The translations under genes and the position numbers were made by a program. The notes under the pieces were generated by a model. It ran no database searches. It had not been told where the DNA came from and saw nothing but the letters and a program-made list of their open reading frames with translations. 64,000 bases of DNA, taken from assembly GCF_017654605.1 (NCBI RefSeq), contig NZ_CP072113.1:496001-560000 (forward strand), in the 5' to 3' direction. This DNA is from Yimella sp. cx-51 (GTDB lineage Bacteria > Actinomycetota > Actinomycetes > Actinomycetales > Dermatophilaceae). Numbering within the stretch: position 1 is the first letter of the stretch; the number at the start of each line of letters is the position of its first letter. Shown in pieces: positions 24,616 through 32,811 of this stretch.

Positions 24616-25110
24616 TCAGTCGACCTTCTCGTACATCGTCACCACGGCGGCGCCGCCCAGACCGATGTTGTGCTGCAACGCCACGGTCACGTCGTCCACC
24701 TGTCGTGGCCCTGCTTGGCCGCGTAGCTGCCAGGTGAGTTCGGCGCACTGCGCAAGACCGGTTGCACCCAAGGGGTGCCCCTTCGACAGCAGTCCGCCGG
24801 AGGGGTTGGTGACGACGCGTCCGCCGTAGGTGTTGTCGCCGTCGGCGATGAACTTCTCCGCCGTGCCTTCCGGCGTGAGGCCCAGGGCCTCGTAGCTGAT
24901 GATGCCCACCCGGTAGACCACCTTCTGCCCGCAGGTGGAGTCGCCATAGACATAGCCGACGTAGACCTGCTGGATCAACGAGTAGTCGAGTCCCGCGTCG
25001 TTCAGGGCTGCACGGATGGCGTCCTCGCCGAGTTCGTCGTAAGGGCGGCTCTTGCTCGGTGTTGCGAACGGCACCATTCCCACGCCGACGACGTGCACGC
25101 GCTGACCCAT
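24616..25110 (-). pseudogene. Thiolase / lipid-transfer protein with internal in-frame deletion
   Basis: The 164-residue product joins a normal thiolase N-terminus ([15 protein letters not shown], then [12 protein letters not shown]) directly to a normal C-terminus ([37 protein letters not shown], then [18 protein letters not shown]). The join is near residue 70. Full-length SCP2-type thiolases have about 390 residues, so some 220 are missing, including the catalytic cysteine region (NNNCSTGS-like). The general-base His112 remains. A good Shine-Dalgarno sequence, GAAGGAG, still precedes the ATG, so a short protein may be made but cannot be a thiolase. Confidence 0.88.
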
Positions 25111-25172
25111 GGCTTCTCCTTCTGCTGCGAGGTGACCAGCCTGTCAGATGCAACGCCGTCGACCCAGCGGGT

Positions 25173-25178
25173 TAGCGT
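25173..25178 (+). promoter_or_regulatory. -10 of the TerD-family gene (TAGCGT)
   Basis: TAGCGT is followed, 17 bases later, by a strong Shine-Dalgarno GGGAGGG and the GTG start. This gene has a normal leader, unlike most neighbours. Confidence 0.45.
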
Positions 25179-25207
25179 GCTACCGAACCCATCAGGGAGG
25201 GCAGCTA

Positions 25208-26554
25208 GTGACTCAGCTCAGCAAGGGCGCAAATGCGCCGGTGACAGGCGACGTTGTTTCCGTGACGGTGGTGGGCGCGCAGCCCGGCTCGGTCGACCTC
25301 ATGGCATTCCAACTCGCCAGCGATCGCAAGGTGCGCTCGGACGCCGACTTCGTCTTCTTCAACCAACCGACGTCACCCGAGGGTGCGGTGCGGCTGGTCG
25401 ATGGTGCCGGCGTCGAGATCACGCTTGCCCAGATGCCGGGCGAGATCGCGTCCATCACGCTCGCCGTCGCGCTCGACGACTCGGTGCCTGGTGCCCTGGG
25501 TGACCTGCCCGGTGTCGGAGCGATGATCATGAGCGACAGCGGGCCCATCGCCGTCCGTGCCGAGGGTCTGGCGAGCGAGCGTGCGGCGGTGCTGCTGGAG
25601 TTCTACCGGCGCGACGGTGGTTGGAAGGTGCGTTTCGTGTGCGCCGGCTGGGCGGCAGGCTTTGCTGCTCTGGTGCGCGAACACGGAGTCGACGTGGACG
25701 GCGGTGATCAGCCTGCCGCGCCCGCTCCGGCCCCCGCTCAGTCGGCACCCGCTGCGTCACCCGCTCAGCCGGCACCCGCCGCAGCGCCTCCTGCTCAAGC
25801 GGCACCCGCCGCAGCGCTACCCGCACCCCCAGCACCCGCTCAGTCGGCTCCTCCGGCTGCCCAGGCAGGCCCGCCTGCGCCCGCTGCGCCGGTCGGTACC
25901 GTCGACCTTGGCAAGCGCAGTGGAACCATCAATCTGACCAAGGGGCAACGGGTTTCGATCGAGAAGACCGAACAGATCACCGCCTCGATCTTCTGGCCTC
26001 CGGCCACCGACTACGACGTATACGCGTTGGTGGTCTACACCGATGGACACATCGAGACGGTCAGCACGTTCGGCACGCGTACCGACCCGCGCTTCTCGCT
26101 CTCGACCTCGGACGGCGCGGTTCGCCACGCCGGTGACGTCGGACGTACCGCTGGCCCACGCGGCGGTGGACTGTTCAAGCGCAAGCAGCAGCCGGCCCAG
26201 CAGGCACCTGCGATGGCCACCGAACGCATCGACATCCGTCCGCACTCGGGCATTCAAGCCGTTGTGCCCGTTGCCTATTCGGCGCAGTCCAACGGCACCG
26301 GCTCGTTCCGCCGCTATCAGGTGAGCATGGTCATCGACAACGGCCAAGGCACGACGGTGCGGGTTGACGCAGCGAACTCCGACGACAACGACCTCATCTT
26401 CACCTGTGTGCCGGGCATCGTCCTGGTAACCCAGGACGGCGTCACGATCGACTACCTGGAGAAGTACTCCGCCCCGAAGTCGGAGCGCCGCCCGATCATC
26501 GGGCCCGACCTACAGGTGGTCATGGATCAGGGCGAGGAGAACGCGTACAAGTAG
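25208..26554 (+). CDS. TerD-family protein with two TerD-like domains
   Basis: A 448-residue protein. Residues 1 to about 160 form a TerD domain (LSKGANAPV start, DADFVFFNQPTSPEGAVRL, GWAAGFAALVREHGVDV end). A linker of about 65 residues made almost only of Pro, Ala and Gln follows. Residues from about 235 resemble a second TerD-like half (GTINLTKGQRVSIEK, YDVYALVVYTDGHIE, VPVAYSAQSNGTGSFRRY). TerD proteins bind calcium and are linked with tellurite resistance and stress responses. No terA, terB, terC or terZ is nearby. Starts at GTG behind GGGAGGG. Confidence 0.85.
   Translation: MTQLSKGANAPVTGDVVSVTVVGAQPGSVDLMAFQLASDRKVRSDADFVFFNQPTSPEGAVRLVDGAGVEITLAQMPGEIASITLAVALDDSVPGALGDLPGVGAMIMSDSGPIAVRAEGLASERAAVLLEFYRRDGGWKVRFVCAGWAAGFAALVREHGVDVDGGDQPAAPAPAPAQSAPAASPAQPAPAAAPPAQAAPAAALPAPPAPAQSAPPAAQAGPPAPAAPVGTVDLGKRSGTINLTKGQRVSIEKTEQITASIFWPPATDYDVYALVVYTDGHIETVSTFGTRTDPRFSLSTSDGAVRHAGDVGRTAGPRGGGLFKRKQQPAQQAPAMATERIDIRPHSGIQAVVPVAYSAQSNGTGSFRRYQVSMVIDNGQGTTVRVDAANSDDNDLIFTCVPGIVLVTQDGVTIDYLEKYSAPKSERRPIIGPDLQVVMDQGEENAYK
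25708..25900 (+). repeat. Pro/Ala/Gln-rich linker repeats in the TerD gene
   Basis: A run of degenerate repeats of the type P-A-P-A-Q-S/P-A-P-A encodes the inter-domain linker. Such low-complexity DNA can change copy number by slippage. Confidence 0.7.
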
Positions 26555-26570
26555 TCAGCCCGAGTGAGGG

Positions 26571-26652
26571 GGCACAAGTCGCGGACGACGCGGACTGTGC
26601 TCGCGGATCAGCCCATCCGCGAACACTGCTCGCGCGGTCCGCGACTTGTGCC
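26571..26652. terminator. Long palindrome between the TerD and xpb genes
   Basis: GGCACAAGTCGCGGAC (26571-26586) and GTCCGCGACTTGTGCC (26637-26652) are perfect 16-bp arms, and TCGCGGAT/ATCCGCGA form an inner stem. It separates two convergent genes and most likely terminates both, though it is long and has no T tract. Confidence 0.7.
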
Positions 26653-26676
26653 ATGGGTGCCAGCTATGAGCGCCCG

Positions 26677-28329
26677 TCAGATGTCGTCTGCATCGACGAT
26701 TCGGTAGGCGTAGCCCTGCTCGGCCAGGAACCGCTGCCGGTGGGCGGCGAAGTCGGCGTCCACGGTGTCGCGGGTGACGACGGTGTAGAAGTGCGCGGTG
26801 CGGCCGTCGCCCTTGGGGCGCAGTACGCGTCCGAGTCGTTGAGCTTCTTCTTGTCGTGAGCCGAAGGTGCCCGACACCTGGATCGCGACGCTGGCTTCGG
26901 GCAGGTCGATCGAGAAATTGGCCACCTTGCTGACCACCAGCAGGCTGATTTCACCGTCCCGGAACTGCTGAAAGAGCTTCTGCCGGACAGCGACTGAGGT
27001 CTCGCCGGTGATGAGGTCGGCGTTCAGTCGGCCGGCGAGTGCGTCAAGTTGGTCGAGGTACTGCCCGATCACCAGGGTCGGTTCGCCGCGATGGCGTTCC
27101 ACGATGCGTTCGACCACGCGGTCTTTCTGCGGGGCGCAGGAGGAGAAGCGGTAGCGCTCGTCCGGCTCGGTTGTCGCGTACGCGAGCCGCTCACTTTCGG
27201 TCAAAGTGACACGTACTTCGACGCAGTCGGCCGGCGCAATGTAGCCCTGCGCCTCGATCTCCTTCCACGGAGCATCGAAGCGTTTGGGGCCGATGAGGCT
27301 GAAGACGTCTTCCTCGCGGCCATCTTCGCGTACGAGGGTCGCCGTGAGTCCGAGGCGCCGGCGGGCCTGCAGGTCGGCGGTCATCCGGAAGATCGGTGCG
27401 GGCAGCAGGTGCACCTCGTCGTAGACGATCAGGCCCCAGTCGCGGGCGTCGAGCAGTTCGAGATGCGGATGCACGCCCTTTCGCTTGAGGGTGAGCACTT
27501 GGTAGGTGGCGATAGTGACGGGCCGGATCTCCTTGCGCGCGCCGCTGTACTCGCCGATCTCGTCCTCCGTCAGCGAGGTGCGGCGCAGCAGTTCGTCCTT
27601 CCACTGCCGCGCGCTGACGGTGTTGGTCACCAGGATCAGCGTGGTGGTGCGCGACTTGGCCATCGCACCTGCGCCGACGATGGTCTTGCCGGCGCCACAG
27701 GGCAGCACCACGACGCCGGAACCGCCGTGCCAGAAACCCGCGACCGCGTGCTCCTGGTATTCGCGCATCGACCAGCCGTTGGTGTCCAATTCAATCGGGT
27801 GGGCTTCACCGTCGACGTACCCGGCTTCGTCCTCGGCCGGCCAGCCGAGTTTGATCAGCTGCTGCTTGATCGCACCCCGTTCGGACGCGTGCACCAGCAC
27901 GGTGTCTTCGTCCAGCTTGTCTCCGACGAGGGGCTGGATCTTCTTGTGCCGTAAGACTTCTGCGAGAACGGCCCGGTCGGTGCTGGCGAGCACCAGCCGT
28001 TGTTCGCCGCCGACGTCCTGCTTGCGCAGGGTGAGCCGCCCGTAGCGGTCCATCGTCTCGGCGAGGTCGATGAGCAATGCGTTCGGCACGGGGTAGCGGC
28101 TGTAGCGCACCAGCGCGTCGACCACCTGCTCGGCGTCGTGACCGGCGGCGCGAGCGTTCCACAGGCCGAGCGGGGTCACTCGATAGGTGTGGATGTGCTC
28201 GGGGGCCCGCTCCAACTCGGCGAACGGCGCAATCGCCGCCCGCGCTTCGCGCGCGAGCGGGTGATCGACCTCGAGCAACACGGTCTTGTCGCTCTGGACG
28301 ATGAGGGGTCCGGATACGTCGGTAGGCAC
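26677..28329 (-). CDS. DNA repair helicase XPB (ERCC3-like)
   Basis: A 550-residue superfamily 2 helicase of the bacterial XPB group. The N-terminal damage-recognition-like part begins GPLIVQSDKTVLLEVDHPLA. The ATPase has Walker A LPCGAGKTIVG, the DEAH-box variant DEVHLLP, SAT-like LGLTATLVRED and motif VI QRLGRVLRPKGDG. It unwinds DNA 3' to 5'. The start is GTG (MPTDVSGPLIVQ) because the homology begins there. Its usual neighbour, the helicase-associated protein, is encoded 4.5 kb upstream on the same strand. Confidence 0.92.
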   Translation of the reverse strand: MPTDVSGPLIVQSDKTVLLEVDHPLAREARAAIAPFAELERAPEHIHTYRVTPLGLWNARAAGHDAEQVVDALVRYSRYPVPNALLIDLAETMDRYGRLTLRKQDVGGEQRLVLASTDRAVLAEVLRHKKIQPLVGDKLDEDTVLVHASERGAIKQQLIKLGWPAEDEAGYVDGEAHPIELDTNGWSMREYQEHAVAGFWHGGSGVVVLPCGAGKTIVGAGAMAKSRTTTLILVTNTVSARQWKDELLRRTSLTEDEIGEYSGARKEIRPVTIATYQVLTLKRKGVHPHLELLDARDWGLIVYDEVHLLPAPIFRMTADLQARRRLGLTATLVREDGREEDVFSLIGPKRFDAPWKEIEAQGYIAPADCVEVRVTLTESERLAYATTEPDERYRFSSCAPQKDRVVERIVERHRGEPTLVIGQYLDQLDALAGRLNADLITGETSVAVRQKLFQQFRDGEISLLVVSKVANFSIDLPEASVAIQVSGTFGSRQEEAQRLGRVLRPKGDGRTAHFYTVVTRDTVDADFAAHRQRFLAEQGYAYRIVDADDI

Positions 28330-28362
28330 GTCAGGCCCAACGCGCGGACGCCGACCGGGATT

Positions 28363-28427
28363 CCACAGACCGGACGCATATGAACGGTCGAGTCGGCGTG
28401 TCGCGTTCATTTGCGTCCGGTTTGTGG
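28363..28427. repeat. 23-bp inverted repeat between divergent genes
   Basis: The arms 28363-28385 (CCACAGACCGGACGCATATG and three more bases) and 28405-28427 pair at 21 of 23 positions with a 19-base loop. It lies upstream of two divergent genes, where a terminator is not expected. It could be a dispersed intergenic repeat, an operator, or a barrier between promoters. Confidence 0.7.
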
Positions 28428-28454
28428 GGAGGAAGCCACCAGCGGCGAAGGTGA

Positions 28455-28460
28455 GACGAT
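28455..28460 (+). promoter_or_regulatory. -10 of the HMG-CoA lyase gene (GACGAT)
   Basis: GACGAT ends 6 bases before the ATG; no Shine-Dalgarno sequence. Confidence 0.4.
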
Positions 28461-28466
28461 GGCCAC

Positions 28467-29399
28467 ATGAGTCTGCCCATGGTCGAGCGAGCTGACGGTC
28501 TGCCCGAGAGCATCACGATCTACGAGGTCGGTGCGCGCGACGGCCTGCAGAACGAGAAGAACGTCGTGCCGACGGCGGTGAAGGCCGAGTTCATCCGGCG
28601 CATGATCGACGCCGGGCTCGACACCATCGAGACGACGAGCTTCGTTCCGCCGTCCTGGATTCCGCAGCTGTCGGACGCCACCGACCTGGTGGACGCCCTT
28701 GGCCAGGAAGCGAAGCGGCCCACCAGACCGGCGTTGGTGCCGAACGAGCGAGGACTTGACAACGCACTGGCCGCCGGCGTCCGCTCGATCGCGGTCTTCG
28801 GTTCGGCCACGGAGACCTTCGCCCGAAAGAACCTCAACCGCTCGGTCGCCGAATCGCTGGAGATGTTCGCGCCAGTGGTGAAGCGCGCCAAGGACGAAGA
28901 CCTCTGGGTGCGCGGGTATGTGTCGATGTGCTTCGGCGACCCATGGGAGGGCCCGGTGCCGATCGACCAGGTCGTCAACGTCTGCGCCCGCCTGATGGAT
29001 CTCGGCTGCGATCAACTGAGCCTCGGCGACACCATCGGCGTCGGCACACCAGGCCATGTCGTCAGATTGTTGGAGGCGTTGCAGCACAAGGGAATCGGAC
29101 CAGACCGCATCGGCGTGCACTTCCACGACACCTACGGCCAGGCCTTGTCGAACACGCTCGTCGCGCTTCAGCACGGAGTGCGGGTGGTCGATGCGTCGAC
29201 CGGTGGATTGGGTGGGTGCCCTTACGCGAAGTCGGCCACCGGCAACCTAGCCACCGAGGACCTCGTCTGGATGTGCCGGGGCCTGGGCATCGAAACCGGC
29301 GTCGACCTCGACAAGCTCGTCGCCACCAGCGTGTGGATGGCCCACCAGTTGGGTCGACCCTCGCCCTCCCGCGTGGTGCGCGCCCTCGGCACTGCCTGA
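28467..29399 (+). CDS. Hydroxymethylglutaryl-CoA lyase
   Basis: A 310-residue TIM-barrel enzyme of the HMGL-like family. Active-site features are YEVGARDGLQNE (metal Asp and substrate Arg, about residues 19-30), HFHDTYGQAL (metal histidines), and the cysteine loop GGLGGCPYAKSATGNLATED. It cleaves HMG-CoA to acetyl-CoA and acetoacetate, the last step of leucine breakdown. No other leucine-catabolic gene is present, so the pathway assignment is not supported by neighbours. Confidence 0.9.
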   Translation: MSLPMVERADGLPESITIYEVGARDGLQNEKNVVPTAVKAEFIRRMIDAGLDTIETTSFVPPSWIPQLSDATDLVDALGQEAKRPTRPALVPNERGLDNALAAGVRSIAVFGSATETFARKNLNRSVAESLEMFAPVVKRAKDEDLWVRGYVSMCFGDPWEGPVPIDQVVNVCARLMDLGCDQLSLGDTIGVGTPGHVVRLLEALQHKGIGPDRIGVHFHDTYGQALSNTLVALQHGVRVVDASTGGLGGCPYAKSATGNLATEDLVWMCRGLGIETGVDLDKLVATSVWMAHQLGRPSPSRVVRALGTA

Positions 29400-29417
29400 C
29401 GGCCACTCGGTGACAGT

Positions 29418-29423
29418 TAGGGT
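29418..29423 (+). promoter_or_regulatory. -10 of the M13 peptidase gene (TAGGGT)
   Basis: TAGGGT ends 7 bases before the ATG; no ribosome-binding site is present. Confidence 0.5.
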
Positions 29424-29430
29424 CGGATCC

Positions 29431-31380
29431 ATGCGATCTGGACTCACCTCGACCTTCGACGACACCGTCCGCGTGCAGGACGACCTTTTCGGCTACGTCA
29501 ACAACCACTGGGTGCGCAACAACGAAATCCCGGACGACCGAGCGCGCTACGGCAGCTTCGACAAGCTGCGTGAGGCGTCCGAGGCGAACGTCCGCACGAT
29601 CATCGAGCAGGCAGCGGCCTCGGACGCCGAGCCCGGCAGCGCCGAGCGCAAGGTGGGCGACCTCTTCGGCTCGTTCATGGACACCGCCGCCATCGAAGCC
29701 GCTGGCGCACAGCCGTTGCAGGCGCGCCTGCAGCAGATCGCTGCGTTGGAGTCGAACTCGGAACTGTCCGGCCTGATCGGTGAACTCTCCCGGCGCGGTG
29801 TCTGGGGTCCCTTCGTCCTCTACGTCACCGCCGACGCGAAAGACCCCGATCGCTACATCGCCTACTTCGAGCAGGACGGCTTGGGCCTGCCGGACGAGTC
29901 GTACTACCGCGAGGAGAAGTACGAGCAGATCCGGCAGAAGTACGTGCCGCATATCGAACGCATGGCGGCGCTCGCCGGCATCTCCGACCTGTCCGATTTC
30001 CCCCGGCGGGTCATGGAGTTGGAGACCCGCCTCGCCACCCACCACTGGGATGTCGTTGCCACGCGTGACGCGGTGAAGACCTACAACAAGCACTCGCTGG
30101 CCGATCTGAAGGCGCTTGCCCCTGAATTCGATTGGGACGCATGGGTCTCGGGTATCAACGCGCCTGACGGTGCTTTCGACCATGTCGTCGTGGGGGAGCC
30201 GTCCTTCTTCTCCGGCATGTCGAGTGCGCTGGCCGATCACGACCTGGACGACTGGAAGGCGTGGCTGTCGTGGAAGCTCATCAGCGACCAGGCTGCCTAC
30301 CTCAGCGACGACTTCGTGCAGGAGAGCTTCGACTTCAACGGCAAGACCCTCAGCGGCACCCCGCAGCTGAAGGAGCGGTGGAAGCGCGGTGTCGCGGTCG
30401 TCGAATCGTCCCTCGGTGAAGTGGTCGGTCAGCTCTACGTCGCGCAGCACTTCCCGCCGCGCGCCAAGGAGCGCATGGTCGAGCTCGTCGACAACCTCAT
30501 CGAGGCCTACCGTCGCGACTTCGAAACCCTGGAGTGGATGTCACCGGCCACCCGCGAGCGTGCGCTGAGCAAGCTGTCGATGTTCACCCCGAAGATCGGC
30601 TACCCGGACAAGTGGCGCGACTACTCCGACCTGGAGATCAAGGCCGACGACCTGCTCGGCAACCTCGCGCGTTCGGCGGAGTTCGAGCTGATGCGCCAGT
30701 TGCGCCGCATCGGTGGTCCGATCGACCGCACCGAATGGCTGATGACGCCGCAGACGGTCAACGCGTACTACCACCCGGTGATGAACGAGATCGTCTTCCC
30801 GGCCGCGATCCTGCAGCCGCCCTTCTTCGATGTCGAGGCCGACGACGCGGTCAACTACGGCGGCATCGGCGCGGTGATCGGTCACGAGATCGGCCACGGC
30901 TTCGACGACCAGGGTTCGCGCTTCGACGGCGATGGCAGCCTCACCGACTGGTGGACGCCCGAAGACCGCGAGCGTTTCGACGCCCTGGCCCAGAAGCTCA
31001 TCGCGCAGTTCGACGAAGAGTCACCGGCAGACGCGCCCGACATCAAGGTCAACGGTGGGCTCACCGTCGGCGAGAACATCGGCGACCTCGGCGGCCTGAC
31101 CATCGGCTACAAGGCCTATTCCATTGCGCAGGAAGCGAATCCGGCGCCGGAGTTGGACGGCTTCACCGGCAACCAGCGCTTCTTCCTGGGCTGGAGCCAG
31201 GTGTGGTGCGGCAAGGCACGTCCCGACGAGGCCAAGCGGCTCATCGCAATCGACCCGCACGCCCCGGCCAACTGTCGCGCCAATGTTGCCCGCAACCTGC
31301 GCGAGTTCCACGAGGCCTTCGACGTTGCCCCGGGCGACGGCATGTACCTCGCGCCCGAGGATCAGGTGCGCATCTTCTGA
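29431..31380 (+). CDS. pepO: M13 family zinc metallopeptidase (PepO/neprilysin-like)
   Basis: A 649-residue M13 peptidase. The N-terminal domain starts with VQDDLFGYVNNHWVRNNEIP. The conserved substrate site is VNAYYHPVMNEIVFPAAILQ. The zinc site is HEIGH (His485, Glu486, His489) with the third ligand Glu548 in ENIGDLGGL. The C-terminus has the usual WCGK and NVARNLREFHEAF. No signal peptide or membrane segment is visible, so it should be cytoplasmic, as is usual for actinobacterial PepO. It degrades oligopeptides. The ATG after TAGGGT is preferred over an upstream in-frame codon. Confidence 0.93.
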   Translation: MRSGLTSTFDDTVRVQDDLFGYVNNHWVRNNEIPDDRARYGSFDKLREASEANVRTIIEQAAASDAEPGSAERKVGDLFGSFMDTAAIEAAGAQPLQARLQQIAALESNSELSGLIGELSRRGVWGPFVLYVTADAKDPDRYIAYFEQDGLGLPDESYYREEKYEQIRQKYVPHIERMAALAGISDLSDFPRRVMELETRLATHHWDVVATRDAVKTYNKHSLADLKALAPEFDWDAWVSGINAPDGAFDHVVVGEPSFFSGMSSALADHDLDDWKAWLSWKLISDQAAYLSDDFVQESFDFNGKTLSGTPQLKERWKRGVAVVESSLGEVVGQLYVAQHFPPRAKERMVELVDNLIEAYRRDFETLEWMSPATRERALSKLSMFTPKIGYPDKWRDYSDLEIKADDLLGNLARSAEFELMRQLRRIGGPIDRTEWLMTPQTVNAYYHPVMNEIVFPAAILQPPFFDVEADDAVNYGGIGAVIGHEIGHGFDDQGSRFDGDGSLTDWWTPEDRERFDALAQKLIAQFDEESPADAPDIKVNGGLTVGENIGDLGGLTIGYKAYSIAQEANPAPELDGFTGNQRFFLGWSQVWCGKARPDEAKRLIAIDPHAPANCRANVARNLREFHEAFDVAPGDGMYLAPEDQVRIF

Positions 31381-31389
31381 CGGTGGCGG

Positions 31390-31926
31390 TCAGGCGCGAC
31401 GTCCCGTGCGGGCGAGCACCTTCGTCTGGCGGTCGGCGTCTTCCGGGACGTCGACCGCTGCAGCGAAAATCCCTGGCGCGTAGGCGTGTTCGCCGAAGCC
31501 GTCGACTGCGGCATCGATCTCGTCCAACTCGCTGTCGTTGAGCGTCGCGTCAGATCCTTGCGAGCGGGCGAGGTCCCAGCGGTGCACCAACAGGTCGAAA
31601 CCGTAGAACCGCGCCAGGGTGTCGCCGACGGTGGTCGGGCCGAAGTATCCGTCAAATTCCTTGGTCGCCACTGACTCGTCGCCGAGCAGGTCAGTGACCG
31701 CGGACAGGTGCTCGTCCCAGCCACGAGCGGGATCGCCGGCGTCCGGCTCGGGCGTGGTGAAGCCGCGCTGGGTCAGGAAGTCACGCTCGGTCTCGATCAC
31801 GTGGCCGAGGACGTCGCGGGCGCTCCAGCCCTCGCAAGGGCTGGCGGCGTCCCAATCGGTCACGGCCTGCACGACCTCGGTGAACGGCTGCGCGTGCTGC
31901 TGCCACATCTGCTGCGTGTTGCTCAT
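31390..31926 (-). CDS. TIGR03086 family protein (DinB / mycothiol-dependent enzyme-like)
   Basis: A 178-residue protein of the DinB-like four-helix fold. The opening W-D-A-A-S-P-C-E-G-W-S-A-R-D-V-L-G-H pattern and the later YGFDLLVHRWDLARS supply the conserved histidines of the metal site. Related actinobacterial proteins use mycothiol or are of unknown function. A good Shine-Dalgarno AAAGGAG precedes the ATG. It is divergent from the AraC-type regulator gene, which may control it. Confidence 0.82.
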   Translation of the reverse strand: MSNTQQMWQQHAQPFTEVVQAVTDWDAASPCEGWSARDVLGHVIETERDFLTQRGFTTPEPDAGDPARGWDEHLSAVTDLLGDESVATKEFDGYFGPTTVGDTLARFYGFDLLVHRWDLARSQGSDATLNDSELDEIDAAVDGFGEHAYAPGIFAAAVDVPEDADRQTKVLARTGRRA

Positions 31927-31986
31927 CGAATGCTCCTTTGCTGGGTGGTTGCTCCGACGCTAGGTGCCGTCGATGTGCCAGGTCTT

Positions 31987-31992
31987 GATAAT
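31987..31992 (+). promoter_or_regulatory. -10 of the AraC-type regulator gene (GATAAT)
   Basis: GATAAT ends 8 bases before the ATG in the 74-base gap shared with the divergent TIGR03086 gene. Confidence 0.5.
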
Positions 31993-32000
31993 TTCCGACA

Positions 32001-32807
32001 ATGACCGCGGCCGACGACATCGAGCGCGCGCACCTGCGCGACCCGGCTGATCGCTCGTTCGCCATCCACCGGTACGAGCCGCCGTCGCACCTACGCGGAC
32101 TCCTGCGCCGCTACTGGATTCCGGTCTGGCAGGTGCCGGACGGCGAGCAGTCGGTGCAGAAGGTGCTGCAGTACCCGATCTGTCTGCTCATCACGACGCC
32201 GCACTACTCCCGTTTCGCGGGGCCGACCCGCGGGCTGTCGACGACCGTGCTCGAAGGCACGGCATGGGGTTTTGGGGCGATGTTCACGCCTGCAGCCGGC
32301 GCCCTGCTCCTGGGCGCGCCGGTGGGCACGGTCACCGATCGGTTCGTGGAGCTGGACGACGTCCTGCCGGGGCTGACTGCGCCCCTACGCGACCTCATGG
32401 CGGACGACCCCACGAGCGAGGACGCGCACGCCGCCGGACGTAGCCTGCTCGAAGCCAGGCTGGAGGATCACCTTCCGCTCGACGAGGAATCGCTGTTGGT
32501 CAACCAGATCGTCGAACTTGTGGAGACCGATTCGTCGATCATCAGCGTCACCGACCTGTGTGGCCGCGTCGGATTGGCCGAGCGCACCTTGCAGCGGCTC
32601 TGTCTACGCAGACTCGGCCTGACGCCGCTGTGGCTGATCCGGCGCCGCCGGCTGCACGAGGCGTCCGATCAATTGCGTTCGGGTGCAATCTCCTTGGCCG
32701 AGGTCGCAGCAATGCTGGGTTACGCCGACCAGGCCCATTTCTCGCGTGACTTCAAGGCCTCCACCGGGATGACGCCGGGAGAGTTTGCGCGGATGCAGCA
32801 GCGCTGA
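32001..32807 (+). CDS. AraC family transcriptional regulator
   Basis: A 268-residue regulator. The N-terminal 160 residues look like the DUF6597-type ligand domain (IHRYEPPSHLRGLLRRYWIP). The C-terminal AraC DNA-binding domain has two helix-turn-helix units: VTDLCGRVGLAERTLQRLC and SLAEVAAMLGYADQAHFSRD, then FKASTGMTPGEF. The ligand is unknown. It faces the TIGR03086 gene across a 74-base gap, so that gene and itself are the likely targets. Confidence 0.9.
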   Translation: MTAADDIERAHLRDPADRSFAIHRYEPPSHLRGLLRRYWIPVWQVPDGEQSVQKVLQYPICLLITTPHYSRFAGPTRGLSTTVLEGTAWGFGAMFTPAAGALLLGAPVGTVTDRFVELDDVLPGLTAPLRDLMADDPTSEDAHAAGRSLLEARLEDHLPLDEESLLVNQIVELVETDSSIISVTDLCGRVGLAERTLQRLCLRRLGLTPLWLIRRRRLHEASDQLRSGAISLAEVAAMLGYADQAHFSRDFKASTGMTPGEFARMQQR

Positions 32808-32811
32808 TCGC

